Made by a program: the position numbers and the translations under genes
Assembly: GCA_015680685.1 (NCBI GenBank)
Contig: MNCI01033649.1
Coordinates: 17,352 to 81,351 of the forward strand
Length of the DNA: 64,000 bases
Direction: 5' to 3'
Origin: Gnetum montanum
Lineage: Eukaryota; Streptophyta; Gnetopsida; Gnetales; Gnetaceae
Part shown: in pieces, positions 47,383 to 56,979 of the stretch
Numbering within the stretch: position 1 is the stretch's first letter
How the letters are laid out: the number at the start of each line of letters is the position of its first letter
The notes under the pieces: model-generated
Databases searched by the model: none
What the model saw: the letters and a program-made list of their open reading frames with translations, nothing else
Told to the model about the DNA's origin: nothing

Positions 47383-48056
47383 AGCTTTATTGAATGCAAT
47401 CCTTAACAAATATTAACTAGCCAAAATATAATTTTGTACTTTATCATTAACGTAGCATTTTTGGTTCTATAATAATATTACCCTTTATAAAATTTCTTGT
47501 TGAGATTAGAGGGTTTGTATAATTTGTAGTTAAATTGAATTGGGATAACTTTATTACGAAGTGTTTTCTTGGGTCAATTTATCTTACTTAAATATTCAAG
47601 ATTCACACAAATCTACTTTCTTTTCTTTCTCTTTCTAAGTTCATTGAATCTTACACTATTTCTATTTTTCTTATGAAACTTTCTCCCTTGGGGAAATTAG
47701 GAGTAGATTGGAAAAATTGTGCTCAAACATTTTTGCAAAATTCTATTTGTTATAAGTAACGTACTATAGAGACTAAGTGACTTGACAAAATAGGAACCTT
47801 CAACAAGTCATAGCATTTGAAAAATTTAGTTAAAATTTCTTTTGTGATAGCTAATTACAGTTTCATACCATTTCAACATTCACAATAGTAAAGACATACT
47901 CATGATTAGTTCATTTCATAATTATTAAGTTTATTTGGAGGTATTTGGGCCTTGGTGTTGCCAGAGACTAGTAAGCACCTAAACCCTTTTTAAAGAATAT
48001 CTTTGCTTCCCATGATTCCTAAGGTCATGAGATTCAGAGGCCCCAACATTGGTTGT
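47383..48056 (+). repeat. T 3' LTR, part 2
   Basis: Resumes T LTR sequence (ATTGAATGCAATCCTTAA, TAACGTAGCATTTTTGG, GGCCTTGGTGTTGCCAGAG) to GGTTGT, where A2 begins. The final part is at 55,017-55,044. Confidence 0.9.
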
Positions 48057-48880
48057 TGATGAGTGGCAAGGTACCCCTTCACTCAACCATACGAATATGA
48101 GCGTTACACACGCGATCTGGTCGAACTCCACAAAATAAGTGCCTACACGCCTTATGGAACACCTAAGGTTAATCAGTCGTTGTCCTCCCAAGCTTACTTG
48201 TATTTTTCACGGTTGTATGGTTAAGTACGCTTGAGGCATGTGATTTTTATATCTTTTATGTTTTATCGTCTATGCTAAGAGGGAAAAGGTGAAGAGACTA
48301 ATTAACTAACTTTAACTAACTAAGCCTTAATTAACCTAGCATCAGTATTTGTTCTCACTTGCCATTTCACAACTTGAACCAATGCAATGCTACTCGGTTA
48401 CCAAACACTATTCGTTACTGGGATTACCAAGCATAACGCACGTGCTTGAAGCGGTCATACTAAATGCACTTAACTATGAGTGTTGAGGGTTGAGAGAGAT
48501 TAAGTCCTTAAGAAAGTAATTAAATGATGAACAATAAGTAACAATAATTAAAGTCCTATTTATCTTAGTCCATGCACTGCAAGGTTTATCCAACAGTTCG
48601 TCTTTATTTCCGTACACAGTTGTGTGCTCAGGTACAAAATTGCTCAAATAAAGATCCGTTCACTTTGGAGCTCCTACTACGGGCACATGGAAATTATTCT
48701 AACTCTGGAATGGAAAATGGCAAGAGTTTGGCTAAGGTCTAGATCTAGATGGAGAAATAAGGGAGAGCCACCTCTTATTTATAGAACTGGTGGTGGACTA
48801 CGATATCGCGTACGTGATATCGTGGGGAAAGATGCAATATCACGTATGCGATATCGCTCACACAATATCGTGTCCCATCA
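48057..48880 (-). repeat. A2 3' LTR (824 bases)
   Basis: It carries five GATATC or AATATC sites beginning at 48,802, 48,816, 48,836, 48,850 and 48,864 between the LTR start and a TATAAATA box (48,776-48,783, minus strand). A CACGTG palindrome lies at 48,439-48,444 among repeats of TTACCAAACGC-like words. The purine tract at 48,881-48,893 reads AGTCATGGGGGTA on the minus strand. Confidence 0.92.
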
Positions 48881-50754
48881 TACCCCCATGACTGAATAAA
48901 AAATTTTCCTTGAGTTCCTTACAAAATATTGGGAAGGTATGGGATTATTGAATTTAATGGAACTAATGGTGAATGGGATGACATGTGAATGGATCATCAT
49001 TACAGAACAAGACAAAACTTGTGTTCACGAAAACAAGAGTGAACACTTTATATATTTGACATCAGGCCTTATTTGGCAGTGGAGAGAGAGGAGAGAGAAG
49101 AGAGAAGAATTCTACTACTACCAATACCAAGATTGCACCTTTCGTTGTCCATCTATAAGTGCACCATCAATCTTATTCTTTGCTTAACTACTTCAGCACC
49201 GCTCCATTCCAAGTGTTTCCTCTAGATCCAATCTATTGTTGTATGATTGCCATCTGCACACACAACATAGTCTTACATTAGCAAGGGTAAACAAATCACA
49301 ATGCAATTGATACCTTGCTTCGGTGCAAGGTCCATTGGCTGAGTTGTGGTATGGCTGATTGCAGATTCTAGAGGCATAATATCGGTGACTATCTAAGGTG
49401 TAGGGGCTACGCAAAAATCGAAAAAGTTGGACCAGGACCCCCATGACTAAGAGTGAACCTTTGGTAGCGAGAGAATGGAGGAAAAGAAAAGGAATAAGAA
49501 GGATGAAGAAAAAGAGACAACTGTAACGTCGATGAAATGGATGTCAAGATGGAAATGAACAAAATAAAATGAATTACAACAATGTTAAAGGAAAGAATTT
49601 AATGGATGCATCAAAGAGGAATTCCAGTGGGTCCTCCCAAAGTAGGCTCATGCCCTTAATGCCCTAATAATCCCACATTCAAAGAGTCCGTAGGCTCTGG
49701 GAATGTCATTTGGAACAAGAGTTAAATTCTTAACCACACGAATTTACCAAAAATAAAATAATGTGTCAACCAAAATATACACTAATGATACAACCAACAA
49801 TGAGGTGACAATGGAGAAAGAAGGATGGAAAGAAGAGAATGGAATGGAATCTCAAGAACAAGGTGATGTATAGCCCCTTGTGTATTTAATGATTAATGTG
49901 ACTTAGTAGATCCCATTCCAAGTCCGACCTCAAACAAACCACATTCAGTGACTTCACATTAATACATTCGACCCACCCATCCACTTAAGTAACAAGAATA
50001 CATTCCCCAAGAGCCCCCACCATTCCAATGAAATGAAGGAGGAGAGAATAGGAAGCAAGAAGGGCCTTAGTTAGAGGGAACATGTTTATTTTTGTTCCAT
50101 AGCCAGTGCTTGTAGCCCAGATGATTATTTTTTCTAAGGGGTGTGCTTTGAATTCTCATAATTTTTTTGATGTTTTTGCATGAGAACCACACCATGTAAA
50201 GACTTATTATTTTTGTTTACTCAACTTCTCGATAATTGGGTAACGTCGAAACGGTAAGAAAAATCAAGAAGAAAAATCCAAGCACCCAAGAGAATGGCCA
50301 ACATGAATGCATCAAATCCCCTTGAAGTCACACCCTTTTCAATCCTTGAGTCCCTCCTTAGTTTGAGAAATGCCTAGTCACCAATTTGTTGATAGTGCTT
50401 ATTATTGAGAAAGGGACTGTACAGTTCCAAGCCAAGAGAAACCATAGAAATTTATGGATGCATGGATGATGTGGACTCATTACCTGCTATATCAAAAGAA
50501 CCATACCTTAGTATAAACATCATAACTTAAAGGTAAAAACCAAACATTAGCAACCAAGAGAAAATAGTTCATACCATCTTTAAGAGCACTTATTGGATGA
50601 CGAACTTAACAAAATGGATAAAACACACACACACACATACAAAGAAATGAAAAAGTATAAATGATGTTGTAAAACAAAAACAAGAAAATTTAAAGAAATT
50701 GTAAAACAAAAATGTGTAAAACAAAAACTAAAAAGAACTGAGGGCCTCAAATGA
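48881..50754 (-). other. A2 non-coding 3' tail
   Basis: Collinear with A3 (60,966-62,990). It holds a second copy of the purine-tract motif at 49,438-49,450, a block conserved in older relatives (49,630-49,665, TCCTCCCAAAGTAGGCTC then ATGCCCTTAATGCCCT), and an A-rich block at 50,600-50,735. No coding domain is visible. Confidence 0.75.
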
Positions 50755-51800
50755 TTAGCATAGGTGGCCATCTCCCCCATGACTAAATTGAAAGGGAGAG
50801 ATCCGAGATAATGAGCGCCTATTTGAATTTTTTAGAAGTGTCCAACTTCTCCCAATTGATGTTTTTAGATTAAGAGGTGGAAGTTGGTGATGCTCATATT
50901 CCAATGTATCTATGCTTTCATTGTGGTTGCAAGTTATTCCTTGAGTTAGTTCCATGCATATTGGTGGGTTGCTCTTTCGATTAGCTATCAACAACTGGGT
51001 GTTCTCTTGTTGTGTGGTTGCTACATACAGGCACCTTTGTATTTGAGTTTCCTAGGCACACGGGTTGCATACAGGAGATGCTGAGAATTCCTGTATGTCA
51101 TCGCCCTCAGTATCACTGTATGTCATGCATGGAACTTTCTTCTTCTCAATCTTTCCATAAATTTTTTCCTTAGATATTTCCAAGGAAAGATCATGGATTC
51201 CTATGCATGCGTTGATGGTACTTAGCCATGCCCTCCCCATTATAATTGGGAAGTCCCCCTTATTACTGTTGACTTCTATCACTAGGAAATTAGCTAGGTA
51301 TGACCAACCATACACAGTGGTAACAATGTCCTCCACCAATCCTAAGGGAATAGTGATGGATTGGTCAGCTAGCTCTAGTTGAATATTTCTCTTCTTGAGT
51401 AGAGGCAAGTTTCAAGATTTATACATCTCCTATGATATTAAATTAACTTTGAAGCCTGAGTCAAGAAGAGCCTTATGTGGTTCATTCCCAGTGACTTGGA
51501 GGTAGATTAAGGGACTCCCAAGGTCAAAGAGTTTCCTAGGAAGGTGGCCCACCTTTATCCAGTCAATAACGGTATGTGTTAACATGACCGTATGTGTTGA
51601 ACTCTGTTGTTGGTTTGAAGGGAGCCCCGAAGCCGTACTTGATGGAGGAGTGGTCATAGACTCAACTGCTTGTGATTGTGAAAGCTTGTTTGGACTGTTG
51701 GTTCTAAAGAAGGATCTTCTCTTTGTATGGTTGTTAGAACCAACAGTGGGTTGAAGGTTTACAGCTCTCATAGCATTACGTTGCTACAATTGAGTGGGGA
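50755..51800 (-). pseudogene. A2 retropepsin with C-terminal tail
   Basis: 51,430-51,771 reads THTVIDWIKVGHLPRKLFD and HKALLDSGFKVNLIS, with an intact DSG triad. 51,052-51,408 reads MPLLKKRNIQLELADQSIT, LGLVEDIVTTVYGWSYLANF, GDFPIIMGRAWLSTINACIG and LSLEISKEKIYGKIEKKKV. A stop between the two at 51,410-51,430 is the main break. The tail (50,755-50,994) reads SIDTLEYEHHQLPPLNLKTS and ends HGGDGHLC, after which a purine-tract motif and non-coding DNA follow. Compared with B1, RT should begin here but is absent. The enzyme would process gag; this copy is close to open but interrupted. Confidence 0.83.
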
Positions 51801-54108
51801 GTTCCCCTTGCATCGTCAAAGTAGGTGGTAGTGGAACTATCGGCATAAGAGTGGTGTATGGATTCAGAGGATGCTATGTACATGATGTGTCTCCCGTAGG
51901 AGAAGGAGTCCTAAAATACTCCTGAACTTGGTAGTGACGTTATGGGGTTACATGACTCATAGAGTCACTTGGAGAAACTGGTTGCTGCATGTAATAGCCA
52001 TATGGATCTCGTTATCGATAAGGGTATTGTTGTCTCGATGGTGGCATCCCCCATGACTGTGGGTATTGCCACTGCTAGTGTTGCCTGATAGGTTGTGGCA
52101 GAGTTCCACTTGGATAGTACGTTAACGGTTGGTGGAACTATCTTGGGTTACCTTGGGGATAAGGTAACCTTCAGGGTGCCTGCCATTTGTTAAGTCTTGG
52201 GTTGAGTGCATACACCCCAAACTCCTGTAGATGTGACATTATTAGGCAACATCTCTTAGGATGGTCATATTGGCAAATCTCACATCCACCATCATTGTCT
52301 GTATCTCAATCCACAACCTCATCGGCAATAGTCATTTTTCCCTTACCATTATTACGTGCATGGCCTGAATCTCTCCAATTTTTCTTATCACGGTCACTAC
52401 TTTGCTCCTTAGACTCCTCTATGATTTTTAAAACTATTTTGAATCTACTATCTAAGGAGTCCCACATTTGATCTACCTTAGCCGACATTTCAGTTGTTAA
52501 CTTTTGAAGTCGCAAGGTTTTTCTATTCACCAACTCTTCAAGTGGTGACTCATCCTCTTCCTCACATAATCTTACTCCCTCTTTTAGAGGGAAGGATCAT
52601 GGCTATATTCTTCCACACTTTCTCTTTTCCATAGCTCCCCTTCTTCCTTACCTACTTACTCTAATAGCCTATGAACTTCATGGGACCTAAGTTTAGATAA
52701 TCTTCCTTAGGCATATGTCCTAAGGGTTCTCCTAGTTTCATGTCTTAGCCCATCTACGAGATGGCGTAGTTGATCCCGTTGTGCGTAACCATGGCTTAGG
52801 AAATGATGTAGCAATGCATAATATCGGCCCATGGAAGCATCCAAGGGTTCATGATTACCCTGCTTCCATCCTTGGATCTTTTTACACAGGTTGGACACTC
52901 TAGAGTACATTTGGTATTTATCGTTAAACAATTCTAGCATCGTACTCCACCGTCTAATCGATTCTGGTTCTAAGGACCAGTACTAACTTTTTGCCTCTTT
53001 TATGAGTTTCCTAGGGAACAAATTTAAGTTTTTCCACTTGTTTTCAATATTCTACAAGGTGAAGGCATCGTGGAGTTCCTGTAAGTGATTCTGTGGATCA
53101 ACATTGTATCCCCCCTCAAACCGTAGGATATTATTCATGTCTAGTCTCTTGATCCGGCTATCTTTCTGGTGCCTTATAGGTATTCTCATAGCCTCCATAA
53201 TATCTAACATACTCCAGGTTGCAAGTAGGGGCTCATCATGATCATTCTCTCATGACATCTATGATACCTACATGGTTCCCTACTTTCCCTTCTATGCCCT
53301 GACTCTCTAGAATGCCCTCATCCTCGCTCTCGATTCTCTTGTCAAGGGTTCTCATCTTGCTTACCCTTATCTTCACCATTGTGCTCTTTGTGATTACATC
53401 ATAATGTGGAAGGAGAGGGTGAATGATGCGATGAAGGAGAAGAAGAAGGGGAACCATCACCATGACGATGTTTCTTATCTTCTCTTCAGTGGTTACGACC
53501 TTGATCGTGATGATGATCCGAATGCTCGTCCTTGTCATGTGTTTGTGTTCCCTCATTGAACACTTGGTGTTCATGGGGATCAGAACCTGAGTTGTGAATC
53601 ATGGAGTATAGGTTCTGATACCCCACCTCCTCACCATCATTAGGAGGGGGAACATCATTTGATGGAGAGCCTGTTATAATTGGTCACCATCTCCAATTTC
53701 TCTTAGGACGTGCAGGACCCCTTTGCCCTTCGACAATGTATGGTGGCTCTCCTGCTGTGAGTCCCTTAAACATTGCACTTCTGTGGGATGGTAATCCCTT
53801 ATGTTGTAATTTCACGTAATGTATCCAGTGTATATCTGCATCATGCCTATTTGTGCAAGAGCACGAAGTAGCATGTTAGGGACTACACGATATGGGGGTA
53901 ACACTATGTTACCTTGCAAATCTCACCAACGCAGCTGTTCATCCTGATGGAGGATAAAAGTAAAATCGGGTATATACTCATCAAGATGCCTATATACCAC
54001 TTGATACTATTGAGGAACTGGCGGTTCTCGGTTATGTATGTTAGACTGCCAACTGTCTCTTGTGTGATCCCTAGGTGGTGAAGTGCTTTTCTGAGAAGAA
54101 GAAGACAT
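51801..54108 (-). pseudogene. A2 gag
   Basis: I place the start at the ATG complementing 54,106-54,108 (MSSSSQKSTSPPRDHTRDSW), 128 bases after the primer site. DFTFILHQDEQLRW and DLQGNIVLPPYRVVPNMLL follow, as in B1. The capsid at 52.7-53.23 kb reads LDMNNILRFEGGYNVDP, HLQELHDAFTLQNIENKWKN, MLELFNDKYQMYSRVSNL and LRHLVDGLRHETRRTLRTYA. The nucleocapsid near 52,270 has CEICQYDHPKRCC (C-x2-C-x3-H-x3-C). A Pro/Gln-rich tail leads to the protease. Stops are chiefly TAG and TGA. The frame at 53,242-53,574 is a shifted reading of the linker between the N-terminal and capsid parts. Confidence 0.83.
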
Positions 54109-54235
54109 TGTTTATCTTGTCAATGTGTTACTAACCGTTGTTTAAATTTTCTTCTAATTAATCCTAAGGGTTATTTTAAGCTTCCTAATGATGTGGATGA
54201 TATCCTATGTTCTACTTAGCGCACAAACACTTAGT

Positions 54236-54252
54236 CCCCAGCAATGGCGCCA
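54236..54252 (-). other. A2 primer-binding site (tRNA-Asp type)
   Basis: Plus strand CCCCAGCAATGGCGCCA matches the 3' end of plant tRNA-Asp, as I recall it, at 15 of 17 positions, one base from the 5' LTR. Confidence 0.88.
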
Positions 54253-54253
54253 A

Positions 54254-55016
54254 TGATGAGTGGCGAGGTACCCCTACACTCAACCATACGAATACGAGCG
54301 TTACACATGCGATCTAGTCAAACTCCACAGACTACGTGCCTACATGCCATATGGAACACCTAAGGTTAATCAGTCATTGTCCTCCCAAGCTTACTTGTAT
54401 TTGTCACAGTTGTATGGTTAAGTACGCTTGAGGCATGTGATTTTTATATCTTTTATGTTTTATTGCCTATGCTAAGAGGGAAAAGGTGAAGAGAATAATT
54501 AACTAAATTTAACTAACTAAGCCTTAATTAACCTAGCATCAGTATCCATTCCCACTTGCCGTTTCACATCTTGAACCAATGCAATGCTACTTGGTTATCA
54601 AATGCTATTCGTTATTGGGATTACCAAGCGTAATGCACGTGCTCGAAGTAGTCGTACTAAATGCACTTGACTATGAGAGTTGAGGGTTGAGAGAGATTAA
54701 GTCCTTAAGAAAGAAATTAAATGGTGAATAATAAATAACAATAATTAAAGTCCTATTTAGCTTAGTCCATGCATTGCAAGGTTTATCCAACAGTTCATCT
54801 TTATTACTATACACAATTGTGTGCTCAGGTACAAAATTGCTCGAATAAAGATCCGTTCACTTTGGAGCTCCTACTACGGGCACATGGAAATTATTCCAAC
54901 TTTGGAATGGAAAAATGGCAAGAGTTTGGCTAAGGTCTAGATCTAGATGGAAAAACAAGGGAGAGCTGCCTCTTATTTATAGAACTGGCGACGGACCGCG
55001 ATATCGCGTCCCATCA
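54254..55016 (-). repeat. A2 5' LTR (763 bases), contracted U3
   Basis: Collinear with the 3' LTR except that the GATATC array is reduced to one site (55,000-55,005), which fuses the first and last repeat flanks. The TATAAATA box (54,974-54,981) is kept. CACGTG lies at 54,636-54,641. Confidence 0.92.
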
Positions 55017-55044
55017 GTTGTCTAGTTCCAAATGGTCACCAATA
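55017..55044 (+). repeat. T 3' LTR, part 3 (outer end)
   Basis: Holds the A2 target copy GTTGT, then CTAGTTCCAAATGGTCACC, ending CCAATA as at 136. Confidence 0.75.
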
Positions 55045-55049
55045 CTAAT

Positions 55050-56082
55050 TTCATCATCAATGTTAAGAAATTTACATCTTAAATGGCATATGCATATTTG
55101 AATAATTTTTAGAATAATTATTATCTGTAATTACTTCCATATTGCTCACATTTAAGTATGTTACAAAATCCTATTGATGAAGTGACTTAACTTTTTTCCA
55201 TTAGTTAATCCTTTCTACAAGTTTTTTTCAAGTAAGATTCTCATTTATCCAAATGTTTTTTCTATTCTTTCTTTAAGTTCCTTGTGAGTAAGATCCTTAT
55301 TTATCCAAACGCTTTTTCTGTTGTCACTTTGCTTCAAGTGGCTTTGATTTCTCTAAACATGTACTTTATTTTCTATATTATGAAACTTAACAATTACATG
55401 TCAGGGATTCTCATGTCGTTCACTTGGAACCCTAGAAACTTTTTTAATTTTTAAAGAAGTTCTATTCTTATCATCTATAATTTTTTCAACATTCTTAAAC
55501 AAAGTTTCATTTATTTCACACTCTATTTCTAGGATATCTCCAAAATGCAAATTTTTTGTTTACCATTTTTTTATTTTTCTCTTTCAAAGCTTCTATAGAT
55601 CCTATCTTTGTTATGTTCATTCAAGATTAGATTTAGTTTTATTTTCCTCTATCTTAGATTTAAGTTTTATTAATTTTAACAAAATATATTCATTATCCTC
55701 TAGACCAACACTAGCTTCCTTTTTACCTTCAATCTTCTCTTCAAGGATTAAGAACCTTCAAGGAATTTCTTTGTTTTGTTCATGGATTTCATCCAAAAAT
55801 TCTATTTTGCTAATCATATGCTTCCATTATATAATTGGAATTTCTTTGAGAGTAACTCCATTTAGAGATTTTTGTTGTAGGTGATGTAATGATGCCCTAG
55901 TAAAATTTTCAAATTTCTTGGATGGATGACTCAATATTTTTAGCAACAAATCCTCACTCATAAAATATTAATTAATTTGACTTGCCTCTAATTGTCTTCT
56001 ATTCTCTCAAATCAAAGTGATGTTAAAATCCTCATGGTTAAAATCCTCGATGCTAAAAACCTAGCTACTAAATCCCTTATGA
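55050..56082 (-). pseudogene. LINE ORF1-like coiled coil plus RNA-binding domain
   Basis: From an ATG complementing 55,959-55,961 the minus strand reads MSEDLLLKILSHPSKKFENF, ASLHHLQQKSLNGVTLKEIP, a heptad-like stretch (EEKIEGKKEASVGLEDNEYI, then KLIKLKSKIEENKTKS), and after decay LHFGDILEIECEINETLFKN. Next come VSRVPSERHENP, HVIVKFHNIENKVHV and SVWINKDLTHKELKERI. A coiled coil followed by an RNA-binding fold with a VIVKF...WINxDL pattern resembles LINE ORF1 proteins. The last motif is repeated just downstream (NIWINENLT). The frame leads into the endonuclease-like sequence at 30,353, across the T insertion. Homology is judged by pattern only; host coiled-coil protein is the alternative. Confidence 0.45.
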
Positions 56083-56979
56083 TGATTAGTTGGGTATCCC
56101 AATACTCCATCATACAAGTCATGAATGCACATGTGTAACCATATCATAATCCATGGATGAACAATGTGAGTATGCTAGAAGTTGATAATCAGTTTGTGAT
56201 CATTATCGTCCCACTTTGAGTTAGTGAAGTTCAAGTATATGGTTTAACTCTAAGTAAGACATATGATATCTTGTTGTTGTTGGCTCATGTTACTCCTATC
56301 ATGTTGAAGATGAGAGATGAAAATAAAGTCTAAGTCTAAACAATAATAGAAATATAAATCTACTCTATTATATGAAGATGAGTATTCATTCTTGGCTTGT
56401 TGTACACATCTTGGGCTCATGTAACTATCATTGGGTTACCAAGCATTATTCTACTAGGTGAACCAAGTAATAACACTACTAGGATTACCAAACAATTACA
56501 CTTATATGCTTGAAACCAATTATACTTATTCCACCTTACTAGAAACAAGAAAAGTAAATTCTTTTAGAAATGTAAGGAACTATAGTAAAGTAAACATATT
56601 AAAGAAATTACAATTAAACTAAGTAGAGAAATTAGCTAAGTAAAACAAAGAAACTAAGTGAATGCTACAATAATGATAAGAAATCTTGATATTTATTGTT
56701 GTTCATGAACTATGCTCAAGTACAATCCACTCAAATAAAGATTCTATTCAATTGTTGAACCCCACATTATAGGCATTCACTCTATCACTAAATGTTAACT
56801 ACAAAAAAAAATTGCAAGATTTTTCCTAATGGTTTAATAAAATTTGTCTCGTTGATGCAACCAATTATTGGTATTTATAGGGCTACATAGTCCCCAATAT
56901 ATCATATCAATGATGATGTAGGTAGAGCTACAATATCATAGATATGATATTTTGCCTCATCAAAAAATAAGTTTTATCA
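56083..56979 (-). repeat. B2 3' LTR (897 bases)
   Basis: Collinear with the B1 LTR (CATACAAGTCATGAATG, ATCATAATCCATGG, GATATTTATTGTTGTTCATG, GGTATTTATAGGGC). Near its end AATATC and GATATT sites surround ATAGATATGAT. It ends TTTATCA, followed by TGCTCCCACAACTAACTAG, the decayed equivalent of the family A purine tract. So its element extends rightward. Confidence 0.7.

Larger units (their letters stand above)
38903..47387 (+). mobile_element. D2: gag-protease LTR retrotransposon
   Basis: The element spans 38,908-47,382 (8,475 bases). Target copies are GCTTC at 38,903-38,907 and GCTTT at 47,383-47,387. It has two LTRs of about 1.34 kb, a primer site, a gag, a protease and a polypurine tract, all on the plus strand, but no RT, RNase H or integrase in 5.8 kb of internal DNA. 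The flanks rejoin as continuous T LTR when it is removed. It is therefore structurally complete but non-autonomous. Confidence 0.88.
48052..55021 (-). mobile_element. A2: complete gag-protease LTR retrotransposon with TSD GTTGT
   Basis: The element spans 48,057-55,016 (6,960 bases) with GTTGT at 48,052-48,056 and 55,017-55,021. LTR ends are TG and CA. A tRNA-Asp type primer site adjoins the right LTR and a purine tract adjoins the left, so it reads on the minus strand. The interior holds gag, protease with a tail, and a 1.9-kb non-coding 3' tail; there is no polymerase. It is the best template for this family in the window. Confidence 0.92.
30349..55049 (+). mobile_element. T: Tat-like gypsy element, split by D2 and A2
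   Basis: The element runs from TGTTGGC at 30,354 to CCAATA at 55,044 and is split by two later insertions. Removing D2 and A2 leaves about 9.2 kb with LTRs of about 1.4 kb each. The candidate target duplication is GTAAT at 30,349-30,353 and CTAAT at 55,045-55,049, one mismatch. Coding order on the plus strand is coiled-coil ORF, protease, archaeal-type RNase H, RT, RNase H, integrase, extra ORF. It inserted into a LINE. Confidence 0.8.

Noticed and set aside
48802-48869. GATATC array as a microRNA precursor
   Set aside because: Pairing is by short palindromes rather than a single 20-base stem, and arrays differ in length between copies.
54236-54252. tRNA-Asp gene fragment
   Set aside because: Only the last 17 bases match and they adjoin an LTR; this is a primer-binding site.
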